Below, one piece after another: positions 1-8,075 of a stretch of 64,000 nucleotides of DNA. The notes beneath the pieces were generated by a model. The model ran no database searches. It had not been told where the DNA came from and worked only from the letters and a program-made list of their open reading frames with translations. This stretch comes from UBA4615 sp046046245 (GTDB lineage Bacteria; Pseudomonadota; Gammaproteobacteria; Burkholderiales; Burkholderiaceae_E): NCBI GenBank assembly GCA_046046245.1, contig JBJOKE010000092.1:1-64000 (forward strand), in the 5' to 3' direction. Positions within the stretch are counted from its first letter, which is position 1; each line of letters starts with the position of its first letter. The position numbers were made by a program, and so were the translations under genes.

Positions 1-111
1 GCTTCAAGCTGCCGCGTCGCGTTGCCCATCGGGTGTCCCGCCGCGCTCTCTTCTCCACGCTCCACTCCAGCGTGCCAACCGGCTCGCGCCTGTTGACACG
101 GAGGGGCCATA
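1..111. other. Non-coding left edge downstream of purC
   Basis: No reading frame here looks real, and no strong hairpin is visible. The region follows the stop codon of purC on the minus strand, where related genomes usually carry purE, so the next gene is probably just outside the window. Confidence 0.4.
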
Positions 112-1008
112 TCAGTCGAGCGTGAGCCCGGTGAGCCGCAGCAGCGCCTCGCGGTACTTCTGCGCCGTCCGCGCCACGACCTCGGCGGGCAGCGGCGGCG
201 GCGGCGGCCGCTTGCCCCAGCCGGTCAGCGTCTCGAGGTAGTCGCGGACGTACTGCTTGTCGAAGCTCGGCGGCGAGGTCCCGACCGCGTACGAGTCGGC
301 CGGCCAGAAGCGCGACGAGTCGGCGGTCAGCACCTCGTCCATCAGGTGCAGCGTGCCGGCCTCGTCGAGACCGAACTCGAACTTGGTGTCGGCGATGATG
401 ATCCCGCGGGTCGCCGCGTAGTCGGACGCGCGCCGGTAGAGCTCGAGCGACACCGCGCGGATGCGCTCGGCGAGCGGCGCGCCGAGGGTCTCGACCATCC
501 TGTCGAACGGGATGTTCTCGTCGTGCTCGCCGAGCTCTGCCTTGGCCGCCGGCGTGAAGATCGGCTCGGGCAGCTTCTCGGCCATCCGCAGGCCTGCCGC
601 GAGCGGGATCCCGCAGACCGCGCCGCTCGCCTGGTAGTCCTTCCAGCCCGAGCCGATCAGGTAGCCGCGGACGACCGCCTCGACCAGGATCGGCTTCAGC
701 CGCTTGACCACCATCGAGCGGCCGGCGACCTGGTCGACCTCGTCGGGCGCGACCACCGATTCGGGCGCGATGCCGGTCAGGTGGTTCGGCACGACGTCCG
801 CGAGGCGGTCGAACCAGAAGAGCGCCATCCGGTTCAGCACGCGGCCCTTGTCCGGGATGGGCTCGGCCATCACCACGTCGAAGGCGGACAGCCGGTCGCT
901 GGTGACGATCAGCAGCTTGTCGTCGCCGACCGCGTAGTTGTCGCGGACCTTGCCGCGCGACAGCAGCGGCAGCGAGCGCAGCTCGCTCTGGTGGAGGGCA
1001 CGGGCCAT
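112..1008 (-). CDS. purC: Phosphoribosylaminoimidazole-succinocarboxamide synthase
   Basis: PurC (SAICAR synthetase, EC 6.3.2.6) joins aspartate to CAIR with ATP in cytosolic purine synthesis. The 298-residue product has the usual length. It carries the N-terminal GKVRDNY nucleotide-loop motif (about residues 19-25), the SDRLSAFD segment and the central VVRGYLIGSGWKDY block typical of the longer bacterial/yeast-type enzyme. The start was set at the ATG giving MARALHQS, because the in-frame extension upstream runs into the divergent serine hydrolase promoter and matches nothing. The gene is the downstream end of the broken tkt-gap-pgk-pyk-fba-purC series. Confidence 0.96.
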   Translation of the reverse strand: MARALHQSELRSLPLLSRGKVRDNYAVGDDKLLIVTSDRLSAFDVVMAEPIPDKGRVLNRMALFWFDRLADVVPNHLTGIAPESVVAPDEVDQVAGRSMVVKRLKPILVEAVVRGYLIGSGWKDYQASGAVCGIPLAAGLRMAEKLPEPIFTPAAKAELGEHDENIPFDRMVETLGAPLAERIRAVSLELYRRASDYAATRGIIIADTKFEFGLDEAGTLHLMDEVLTADSSRFWPADSYAVGTSPPSFDKQYVRDYLETLTGWGKRPPPPPLPAEVVARTAQKYREALLRLTGLTLD

Positions 1009-1098
1009 GGGGTGATCCGGAAGACTGGGGACGACCGGACGGCTCCGGCGCGAAACCGACATTGTGCCCGAGCCGTCCCGAGGGTTTACGATCGGCCG

Positions 1099-2229
1099 AT
1101 GGACACCTTTCCCCTGCCCGCCGGCGACCTCGCCTCGTCCGGCCTGCGCCCCGACCGCATCGAGAAGCTGGTCGGCCTGATCGAGTCCCAGATCGCCGAG
1201 GGTCGCTATCCGGGCGCGCAGATCGCGCTCGCCCGCCACGGCCGGCTGCTGCTCGATCGCAGCTTCGGCGCCGCGCGGACCGCGCCGCAGCCGGTCGCTG
1301 CCGGCCCGGACACGCTGTGGCTGCTCTACTCGAACACCAAGGTGCTGGTCGCCACCGCGCTGTGGCGGCTCTGCGAGGACGGCGTCTTCTCGTTCGACGA
1401 CCGGGTCTCGGACCACCTCCCCGACTTCGCGCGGCACGGCAAGCGCGACATCACCGTCACCCAGGTGATCACCCACCAGGGCGGCTTCCCCAACGCGCAG
1501 ATCTCGCGCGAGGGCTGGATCGACTGCGCCGCACGGCTGAAGTCGGTCTGCGACTTCACGCTCGAATGGACACCGGGCACGCGCGTCGAGTACCACGCGC
1601 TCGCCGCGCACTGGGTGCTGGCGGCACTGATCGAGCGCTGGACCGGCGAGGACTTCCGCGACGCGGTCCGCCGGCTGGTGGTCGAGCCGCTCGGCCTCGG
1701 GCGGGAGCTGTTCATGGGCCTGCCGCCCGCCGAGGACGCGCGCGTGTCGGACATGCACGAGCCGGACGAGGCCGGTGGCCAGCGGCTGCGCGCCGACAGC
1801 AACAACGAGACCTGGCGCCGGGCCTGTGCCCCGGGCGGCGGCGCCTACGGGACCGCGCGCGCCATGGCTGCGCTCTACCAGATGATGCTGGGCGGCGGCG
1901 AGCTCGCGGGCCGGCGGCTGCTGTCGCCGCGGATGCTCGCGTTCGCGATCCGCAACCACACCGGCGACCGCGTCGACCACTACATGGGCCTGCCGATGCA
2001 CCGCGGGCTGGGGCCGCACCTGCGCGGCACGACGACGACGATCCGCGGGCTGGGCTCGATCGCGCCGCCGAACGCCTACGGGCACGGCGGCGTCGGCTCG
2101 TCGTACTGCTGGGCCGATCCGGACTCGGGCGTGTCCTTCGCCTACCTGACCAACAGCCGCGTGCCCGACCCCTGGCACTCGGTTCGGCTCGATCGCGTCA
2201 GCAACCTGGTGCACTCGGCGATCGTCTGA
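1099..2229 (+). CDS. Serine hydrolase, class C beta-lactamase / esterase family
   Basis: A 376-residue protein of the beta-lactamase-related (EstB/penicillin-binding-like) family. The SxxK catalytic motif is seen as SNTK (about residues 77-80), followed by hydrophobic helix VLVATAL. A Y-containing second motif lies near YHALAAHW (about residue 165), and an HGGVGSS segment near residue 335 occupies the place of the KTG/HTG box. There is no clear signal peptide, so it is probably cytosolic. Family members hydrolyse esters, lactones or peptides; the substrate here cannot be told. It is transcribed divergently from purC with about 90 bp between the start codons. Confidence 0.85.
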   Translation: MDTFPLPAGDLASSGLRPDRIEKLVGLIESQIAEGRYPGAQIALARHGRLLLDRSFGAARTAPQPVAAGPDTLWLLYSNTKVLVATALWRLCEDGVFSFDDRVSDHLPDFARHGKRDITVTQVITHQGGFPNAQISREGWIDCAARLKSVCDFTLEWTPGTRVEYHALAAHWVLAALIERWTGEDFRDAVRRLVVEPLGLGRELFMGLPPAEDARVSDMHEPDEAGGQRLRADSNNETWRRACAPGGGAYGTARAMAALYQMMLGGGELAGRRLLSPRMLAFAIRNHTGDRVDHYMGLPMHRGLGPHLRGTTTTIRGLGSIAPPNAYGHGGVGSSYCWADPDSGVSFAYLTNSRVPDPWHSVRLDRVSNLVHSAIV

Positions 2230-2254
2230 GCGCGTACCTCGCGCGGCCGCGGCG

Positions 2255-3058
2255 TCATCCCGCGTCCCGCGCGAGCACCCGCCCCCGGACGATCGCCTCC
2301 AGCCGTGCGAGCCCGTCGGTCAGCGCCGCGGGCCCGGGCTGCAGGATCTCCGGCGACTTCACCTCGTGCAGCGCACCGTCGCGCACCGCCGGGATCGCAT
2401 CCCAGCCCGGCCGCGCGCGCACGGACTCGGGCCGGAACTTCTTCCCGCACCACGAGCCCACGATCAGGTCGGGCGCGCGGCGGACCACCTCCATCGGGTC
2501 CGCGACGATCCGGCCCTTCGCGCCGGGCGAACGCGCGAGCTCCGCGAACACGTCGACGCCGCCCGCGACCTCGATCAGCTCGGAGACCCAGCCGATCGCA
2601 CTGATCAGCGGCTGGTCCCACTCCTCGAACCATACCCGCGGCCGCCACGGCAGCGCCCTCGCCCGCGCAGCGGTCGCGTCGACGTTCGCGCGCAGCGACG
2701 CGGCGAGGTCGTCGGCCCGCGCGGCCGCGCCGACCAGCGCGCCCACGGTGTGCACCATCCGCAGGATGCCGTCGACGGTGCGCTGGTTGAACACGTGGAC
2801 CTCGATGCCCACGCGGACCAGCGCGGCCGCGATGTCGGCCTGCATGTCGGAGAAGCCGAGCACGAGGTCGGGCCGCAGCGCGAGGATCCGGTCGAGCTTC
2901 GCGCTGGTGAAGGCCGAGACCTTCGGCTTGTCGCGGCGCGCCTCGGGCGGCCGCACCGTATAGCCGGAGATGCCGACGATGCGGGCCTGCTCGCCCAGCA
3001 GGTAGAGCGTCTCGGTCGTCTCCTCGGTCAGGCAGACGATCCGCTCGAAGCCGGCCAC
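2255..3058 (-). CDS. BtuF-like cobalamin/iron-siderophore binding-fold protein without signal peptide
   Basis: A 267-residue protein with the periplasmic-binding (BtuF/FecB) fold: RIVCLTEETTETLYLLG at the N-terminus, the RPDLVLGFSDMQ strand-turn, and VWFEEWDQPLISAIGWVSELIEVAGG in the second lobe. The start is GTG, one base past the stop of hydroxypyruvate isomerase, so the two are probably translationally coupled. There is no signal peptide or lipobox, unlike true importer receptors, and no permease or ATPase lies nearby. Such cytosolic versions are usually annotated as cobalamin-binding proteins. The ligand is inferred from the family only. Confidence 0.8.
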   Translation of the reverse strand: MAGFERIVCLTEETTETLYLLGEQARIVGISGYTVRPPEARRDKPKVSAFTSAKLDRILALRPDLVLGFSDMQADIAAALVRVGIEVHVFNQRTVDGILRMVHTVGALVGAAARADDLAASLRANVDATAARARALPWRPRVWFEEWDQPLISAIGWVSELIEVAGGVDVFAELARSPGAKGRIVADPMEVVRRAPDLIVGSWCGKKFRPESVRARPGWDAIPAVRDGALHEVKSPEILQPGPAALTDGLARLEAIVRGRVLARDAG

Positions 3059-3059
3059 C

Positions 3060-3842
3060 TCAGAGCCAGGGCTTCACCCAGCCGAGGCCCGCGGACGTGC
3101 CCGCGCGCGGCCGGTATTCGCAGCCGATCCAGCCGTCCCAGCCGAGCTCGTCGATCACCGAGAACAGGTAGGGATAGTTGAGCTCGCCCACGTCCGGCTC
3201 GTGCCGCTGCGGCACGCCCGCGATCTGGAAGTGGCCGACGCGGCCGCCGGGCAGGTACTGCCGGATCTTCATCGCGAGGTCGCCCTCGACGATCTGGCAG
3301 TGGTAGAGGTCCATCTGGACCTTCAGGTTCGGCGCGCCCACCTCGGCGACGATCGCATGCGCATCGGCCTGGGTGTTGAGGAAGAAGCCCGGGATGTCGC
3401 GGGTGTTGATCGGCTCGATCAGCAGGTCCAGGCCCGCGTCTGCGCAGCGGGTCGCGGCCTCGCGCAGGTTGCGCACGTAGAGCGCGCGGCGCTCGGCGCG
3501 GTCGGCGCCCGCCGGCAGCAGCCCCGCCATCGCGTGCAGGCGCGGGCACTTCAGCGCTCGCGCGTACGAGATCGCGCGGTCGACGCCCGACAGGAACTCG
3601 GCCTCGCGGCCGGGAAGCGACGCGAGCCCGCGCTCGCCGCCGTCGAAGTCGCCGGGCCAGGTGTTGAACAGCACCTGCTGAAGACCGTGCCGCTCGAGCT
3701 CGGCGGCGATCGCGGACGCCTCGAACGCATAGGGGAACAGGAACTCGACGCCCCGGAAGCCGTCCTTCGCGGCCGCGCCGAAGCGCTCCAGGAACGGCAG
3801 CTCGGTGTACATCATCGACAGGTTCGCGGCGAATCTCGGCAT
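3060..3842 (-). CDS. hyi: Hydroxypyruvate isomerase family TIM-barrel protein
   Basis: A 260-residue protein, the usual Hyi length, from the xylose-isomerase-like TIM-barrel group. It has the N-terminal NLSMMYTELPFLERF, the metal-ligand strand LIEPINTRDIPGFFLNT (Glu near residue 143) and KVQMDLYHCQIVEGD (Asp near residue 178), and the C-terminal GCEYRPRAGT with the last metal Glu. Hyi interconverts hydroxypyruvate and tartronate semialdehyde in glyoxylate metabolism. A serine-glyoxylate aminotransferase that would make hydroxypyruvate is encoded about 36 kb away. Close relatives include 2-oxo-tetronate isomerase (OtnI), so the exact sugar acid is uncertain. Confidence 0.85.
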   Translation of the reverse strand: MPRFAANLSMMYTELPFLERFGAAAKDGFRGVEFLFPYAFEASAIAAELERHGLQQVLFNTWPGDFDGGERGLASLPGREAEFLSGVDRAISYARALKCPRLHAMAGLLPAGADRAERRALYVRNLREAATRCADAGLDLLIEPINTRDIPGFFLNTQADAHAIVAEVGAPNLKVQMDLYHCQIVEGDLAMKIRQYLPGGRVGHFQIAGVPQRHEPDVGELNYPYLFSVIDELGWDGWIGCEYRPRAGTSAGLGWVKPWL

Positions 3843-3924
3843 GGAACGGCCTCCTCGGGACGGAGGGTACCGCAGGCTATGATCGGCGCCCAACGCGCGC
3901 CCCGCGCGGCGAGGAGACACCGAG

Positions 3925-5481
3925 ATGAGCTGGCAGCCCGAACTCGACGAGCTGGCGCGACGGCGCGCGATCGCGGCCGGACACGGCGGCCCCGAGAAGG
4001 TCGAGAAGCACCGCGCGCAGGGGCGCCAGCCGGTCCGCGAGCGGATCGCGCAGCTGCTCGACGCCGGCAGCTTCGACGAGGTCGGCTCGGTCTCGGGCTT
4101 CCCGCAGTACGACGAGGCCGGCCGGCTGGTGTCCTTCCTGCCGGCGAACCTCGTCTGCGGCCGCGGCACCGTCGACGGTCGACCGGTGTTCGTGACCGGC
4201 GACGACTTCACCGTCCGCGGCGGCGCCAACGACGGCGGCGTGCGCGACAAGTTCGCATTCGCCGAGACCCACGCGGCTCGCTGGCGCGTGCCGCTGGTGC
4301 GCCTGGTCGACGGCACCGGCGGCGGCGGCTCGGTCAAGCACCTCGAGACGATGGGCCGCACCTACCTGCCCGACGTCGAGGTGTTCACCGAGGTGCTCGA
4401 CGCGCTCAACGAGGTGCCGGTGGTGGCGCTCGGCCTGGGCTCGGTCGCCGGCATGGGCGCGGCGCGGGTCTGCGCGAGCCACTACTCGGTGATGGTCCGC
4501 GGCAGCTCGCAGCTGTTCGCGGCCGGCCCGCCGGTGGTCGAGCGCGCCTTCGGGCAGCCGATCGACAAGGAAACGCTGGGCGGCGCCGAGCTGCACGCGA
4601 AGGCCGGCACGGTCGACGATGCGGTCGACACCGAGGCCGAGGCCTTCGCGCGGGCGCGGCGATTCCTCTCCTACCTGCCCTCGTCGGTGCACGCGCCGGC
4701 GGAGCGCGGGCCGGTCGCCGCCGACGACCCGCCGACCCGACGTGAGGAGCGGCTGCTGTCGGCGGTGCCGCGCGACGCGCGCAGGGTCTACAGGATGCGC
4801 ACGATCGTCGAGGACGTCGTCGACCGCGGCTCGTTCATGGAGATCGGTCGCGAATGGGGCCGCTCGGTGATCTGCGGGCTGGCGCGGCTCGACGGCTGGC
4901 CGGTCGCGGTGATCGCGAGCGACCCGTACCACTACGGCGGCGCGTGGACCTCGGAGGCCTGCCGCAAGGTGATCCGGCACATCGATCTCGCGCAGACCTT
5001 CCACCTGCCGGTCGTGCACTTCGTCGACATCCCGGGCTTCCTGATCGGCCCCGACGCCGAGCGCGGCGGCGTGATGCGGGACGGCTCGCGCGCGCTGGCC
5101 GCGGTCCGGCAGAGCACCGTGCCGTGGTGCGCGGTGATGGTCCGCAAGGCCTTCGGCATGGCGGCGCTCGCGCAGCGCAACGGCTCGGCCGCGTTCACTC
5201 GGATCGCCTGGCCGAGCGCGCAGTGGGGCTCGCTGCCGATCGCCGGCGGCGTGGCGGCGGCCTACCGCGCGGTGATCGAGGCCGCGCCCGATCCCGAGGC
5301 CGAGCGCGCGCGGATCGAGGCGAAGCTCGAGGCGCTGCAGGACCCGCTGCGCACGGCCGAGGCCTTCGGCGTCGAGGAGATCGTCGATCCGCGCGACACG
5401 CGCGCGCAGCTGTGCCGCTTCGCGAACCTCGCGGCGCCGCTGCGCGGCGCCGGGCGTCCGAGCTTCGGCTACCGGCCCTGA
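3925..5481 (+). CDS. Acyl-CoA carboxylase carboxyltransferase (propionyl-CoA carboxylase beta-like)
   Basis: A 518-residue protein with the two crotonase-fold halves of the biotin-dependent carboxyltransferases. The N-half oxyanion region is GGSVKHLETMGR with LGSVAGMGAARVCASHY. The C-half has VDIPGFLIGPDAERGGVMRDG and RKAFGMAALAQ. A GAGGAGA ribosome site precedes the ATG. The enzyme would transfer CO2 from carboxybiotin to an acyl-CoA such as propionyl- or methylcrotonyl-CoA. No biotin carboxylase or biotin-carrier gene is adjacent, so its alpha partner must be elsewhere. It is divergent from hyi and converges on the P450 gene. Confidence 0.88.
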   Translation: MSWQPELDELARRRAIAAGHGGPEKVEKHRAQGRQPVRERIAQLLDAGSFDEVGSVSGFPQYDEAGRLVSFLPANLVCGRGTVDGRPVFVTGDDFTVRGGANDGGVRDKFAFAETHAARWRVPLVRLVDGTGGGGSVKHLETMGRTYLPDVEVFTEVLDALNEVPVVALGLGSVAGMGAARVCASHYSVMVRGSSQLFAAGPPVVERAFGQPIDKETLGGAELHAKAGTVDDAVDTEAEAFARARRFLSYLPSSVHAPAERGPVAADDPPTRREERLLSAVPRDARRVYRMRTIVEDVVDRGSFMEIGREWGRSVICGLARLDGWPVAVIASDPYHYGGAWTSEACRKVIRHIDLAQTFHLPVVHFVDIPGFLIGPDAERGGVMRDGSRALAAVRQSTVPWCAVMVRKAFGMAALAQRNGSAAFTRIAWPSAQWGSLPIAGGVAAAYRAVIEAAPDPEAERARIEAKLEALQDPLRTAEAFGVEEIVDPRDTRAQLCRFANLAAPLRGAGRPSFGYRP

Positions 5482-5500
5482 GCCGTCGGGCGCCGCGCGG

Positions 5501-6736
5501 TCAGGCCAGCCTCGCCGGCAGCGACAGGAATCCGCGGAACCGCAGCCGCCGGTCGCGACGCGGCGCACCGTCCCGCTCGAGCCTCGGGAAGCGCGCGAGC
5601 AGCCGCCCGATCGCGATCCGCGCCTCAAGGCGCGCGACGTTCATGCCGGCACACGCATGGTCGCCGTGCCCGAACGCGAGCTGCCGGTTCGGGCGACGGC
5701 CGACGTCGAAGCGTTCGGGGTCGACGAACTGGGCCGGATCGCGGTTGGCCGCGCCCAGGCACAGGGTGACGAAGGTGCCGGCCGGAAAGGTCCGGCCGCC
5801 GAGCGCGGTCGCCGCGGTGAGCATCCGGTTGTTGAGCTGCAGCGGGCTCTCGAAGCGCAGCATCTCCTCGACAGCCGGACCGATCAGAGCCGGGTCCTCG
5901 CGCAGGCGCCGCTGCTCGCCGGGAAAGCGCATCAGCGCGTCCAGCCCGTTGCCGATCGCGTTGGTGGTGGTCTCGTGGCCGGCGTTCAGCAGGAAGATGC
6001 AGTTGTGCAGCAGCTCACCCTCGGTGAGGCGCTCGCCGCCCACCTCGCCCTGGATCAGCCGCGTCAGCACGTCCTCGTCGGGGTCCAGCGGATGGGCACG
6101 CCGGTGCGCGATCAGCGCCCGCAGGTAGGCGAGGAACTCGGTGACCGCCCGGTTGCCGGCCTCGTGCATCGCCGGCGTGGGCACCGGCTCGAGCGCCGCG
6201 AGGATCGCGAGCGACCAGCCGCGCAGCGGGCCGCGGTCCTCGCGCGGGAACGACAGCAGGTTGCCGATCACCTCGACCGGGATCGCGGCCGCGAAGTCCT
6301 CGATCAGGTCGACCGGCACGCCGTCGCGCGCCTTCGCCGCCATCGCGTCGAGCAGGCCGTCGACCAGCGCGACCACGCCGGGCTCCATCCGCGCGATCGC
6401 GCGCTGCGCGACCGCGGGCAGCAGCAGCCGACGCACGCGGGTGTGCGAGGGCGGGTCGTTGAAGACCAGGCTGCCGGTGTGATGTTCGAAGAGCGGCGTG
6501 CCCTCGCCGTACTTGGGACCGAACTCGCGCCGCTTGTCCGAGCTCGCGTCCGGAGACCGGTACATCGCCGCGACGTCGTCGTGGCGGGTCAGGAAGACGC
6601 TGCCGTTGTCGAGCACGCGCACCGGATCGTGCTCGCGCAGCGCGCGGTAGGTCGGGTACGGGTCGTCGTAGAACGCGGCCGGTGGCGACGACAGCTGGAA
6701 CGCGCGGGCGATCGCCGCGTCGGACGGGGTCTGCAT
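5501..6736 (-). CDS. Cytochrome P450 (soluble bacterial type)
   Basis: A 411-residue soluble P450. All signature elements are present: the I-helix oxygen-binding AGHETTT (252-258), the K-helix ExxR (Glu291-Arg294), and the haem loop FGHGDHACAG with the thiolate Cys362. There is no N-terminal membrane anchor. The layout matches bacterial class I P450s, which take electrons from a ferredoxin and reductase; neither is encoded nearby, so the redox partners are unlinked. The substrate cannot be inferred. The gene is downstream of fba on the same strand, but a perfect hairpin lies between them. Confidence 0.94.
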   Translation of the reverse strand: MQTPSDAAIARAFQLSSPPAAFYDDPYPTYRALREHDPVRVLDNGSVFLTRHDDVAAMYRSPDASSDKRREFGPKYGEGTPLFEHHTGSLVFNDPPSHTRVRRLLLPAVAQRAIARMEPGVVALVDGLLDAMAAKARDGVPVDLIEDFAAAIPVEVIGNLLSFPREDRGPLRGWSLAILAALEPVPTPAMHEAGNRAVTEFLAYLRALIAHRRAHPLDPDEDVLTRLIQGEVGGERLTEGELLHNCIFLLNAGHETTTNAIGNGLDALMRFPGEQRRLREDPALIGPAVEEMLRFESPLQLNNRMLTAATALGGRTFPAGTFVTLCLGAANRDPAQFVDPERFDVGRRPNRQLAFGHGDHACAGMNVARLEARIAIGRLLARFPRLERDGAPRRDRRLRFRGFLSLPARLA

Positions 6737-6798
6737 CGGCGCGATCGTAGCGCACTCGGACGGCAGCCGCCGTCGTCGATCAGGCCGGCCCGATGTGA

Positions 6799-6824
6799 CG
6801 AGGCCCCGTCGTCGCGGGGCCTCG
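6799..6824 (-). terminator. Perfect 10-bp hairpin after fba
   Basis: CGAGGCCCCG and CGGGGCCTCG form a perfect 10-bp stem with a 6-base loop (TCGTCG). The hairpin lies about 40 bp beyond the fba stop codon and upstream of the P450 start. No T-run follows on the minus strand, so it may be a weak or Rho-assisted terminator, or an mRNA 3'-end stabiliser. Confidence 0.6.
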
Positions 6825-6866
6825 GCGGGGCGGCGGTGCGCGCGGGGCGGTCCCGCTCGCCCGCGC

Positions 6867-7931
6867 TCAGACGACGGCCTGCGCCAGCTCGCCCTTGCGG
6901 TACCTCTCGACCATCACCGACAGCGACACCGCCTGCACCTTCGAGCCCTGCCCCGCGCAGCCGAACTCCCGGTAGCGCTGCAGGCAGATCTTCCGGGCGG
7001 CCTCGCGCGCGGGCTTCAGGTACTCGCGCGGATCGAACTTGTCCGGATGCTCGGCGAAGAACCTGCGGATCGCGCCGGTCATCGCCAGCCGGATGTCGGT
7101 GTCGATGTTGATCTTGCGCACGCCGTGCTTGATCGCCTCCTGGATCTCCTCGACCGGCACGCCGTAGGTCTCCTTCATCGCGCCGCCGTACTGGCGGATC
7201 TCGGCGAGCAGGTCCTGCGGCACCGACGACGAGCCGTGCATCACCAGGTGGGTGTTGGGCAGCCGCGCGTGGATCTCCTTGATCCGCGAGATCGCGAGGA
7301 TGTCGCCGGTGGGCTTGCGCGAGAACTTGTAGGCGCCGTGCGAGGTGCCGATGGCGATCGCGAGCGCGTCGACCTGGGTGCGCTTGACGAAGTCGGCGGC
7401 CTGCTCGGGGTCGGTCAGCAGCTGCTCGCGCGTCATCGTCGCGTCGGTGCCGTGGCCATCCTCCTTGTCGCCCTTCATCGTCTCGAGCGAGCCGAGGCAG
7501 CCGAGCTCGCCCTCGACCGTCACGCCCACGGCGTGCGCCATGTCGACGACCTTGCGGGTGACCTCGACGTTGTAGTCGTACGAGGCGATGGTCTTGCCGT
7601 CCTCCTCGAGCGAGCCGTCCATCATCACCGACGAGAAGCCGAGGTCGATCGCGCCCCTGCAGATCACCGGCGACTGGCCGTGGTCCTGGTGCATGACGAT
7701 CGGCACCTTCGGGTAGGACTCGACGGCGGCCTGGATCAGGTGCTTGAGGAAGTGCTCGCCGGCGTATTTCCGGGCACCGGCCGAGGCCTGCATGATCACC
7801 GGCGCGTCGAGCTCGGCGGCGGCGGCCATGATGGCCTGCACCTGCTCGAGGTTGTTGACGTTGAACGCCGGGATGCCGTAGCCGTTCTCGGCGGCATGGT
7901 CGAGCAGCTGGCGCATCGAAACGAGGGGCAT
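6867..7931 (-). CDS. fba: Class II fructose-1,6-bisphosphate aldolase
   Basis: A 354-residue class II (zinc-dependent) aldolase of the CbbA/Fba type common in betaproteobacteria. It cleaves fructose 1,6-bisphosphate to DHAP and GAP in glycolysis, gluconeogenesis or the Calvin cycle. Visible motifs are MHQDHGQSP (zinc His and catalytic Asp), the VEGELGCLGS strand, the AIGTSHGAYKF loop, HGSSSVP, and KINIDTDIRLAMTGAIRR near the C-terminus. The start is the ATG giving MPLVSMRQLLDHAAENGYGIPAFNVNN. It follows pyk on the same strand with about 145 bp between them. Confidence 0.96.
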   Translation of the reverse strand: MPLVSMRQLLDHAAENGYGIPAFNVNNLEQVQAIMAAAAELDAPVIMQASAGARKYAGEHFLKHLIQAAVESYPKVPIVMHQDHGQSPVICRGAIDLGFSSVMMDGSLEEDGKTIASYDYNVEVTRKVVDMAHAVGVTVEGELGCLGSLETMKGDKEDGHGTDATMTREQLLTDPEQAADFVKRTQVDALAIAIGTSHGAYKFSRKPTGDILAISRIKEIHARLPNTHLVMHGSSSVPQDLLAEIRQYGGAMKETYGVPVEEIQEAIKHGVRKINIDTDIRLAMTGAIRRFFAEHPDKFDPREYLKPAREAARKICLQRYREFGCAGQGSKVQAVSLSVMVERYRKGELAQAVV

Positions 7932-7954
7932 GGTCGGACTCCTGTGAGAACTTT

Positions 7955-7995
7955 CGCACAGCCCCGCGCCGGCCTGCGCGCAGCGGGGCTCTGCG
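7955..7995 (-). terminator. Imperfect 13-bp hairpin between pyk and fba
   Basis: Arms 7955-7967 and 7983-7995 pair over 13 bp with one mismatch (core AGCCCCGC/GCGGGGCT) around a 15-base loop. It lies after the pyk stop and about 25 bp before the fba start. No T-run follows on the minus strand, so it could be a partial terminator, a processing site or an element that sets fba expression apart from pyk. Confidence 0.4.
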
Positions 7996-8075
7996 AACGT
8001 CCCGAAGCCGGGATTATGCCAAGAGGACCGGCAGGGCGGCCGGGAAAAGCGCACGGCCGGGGCCCGTCGCCCACG

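Noticed and set aside
93..98. TTGACA as a -35 promoter element
   Set aside because: No -10 hexamer lies at the right distance downstream, and the next plus-strand gene starts about 1 kb later.
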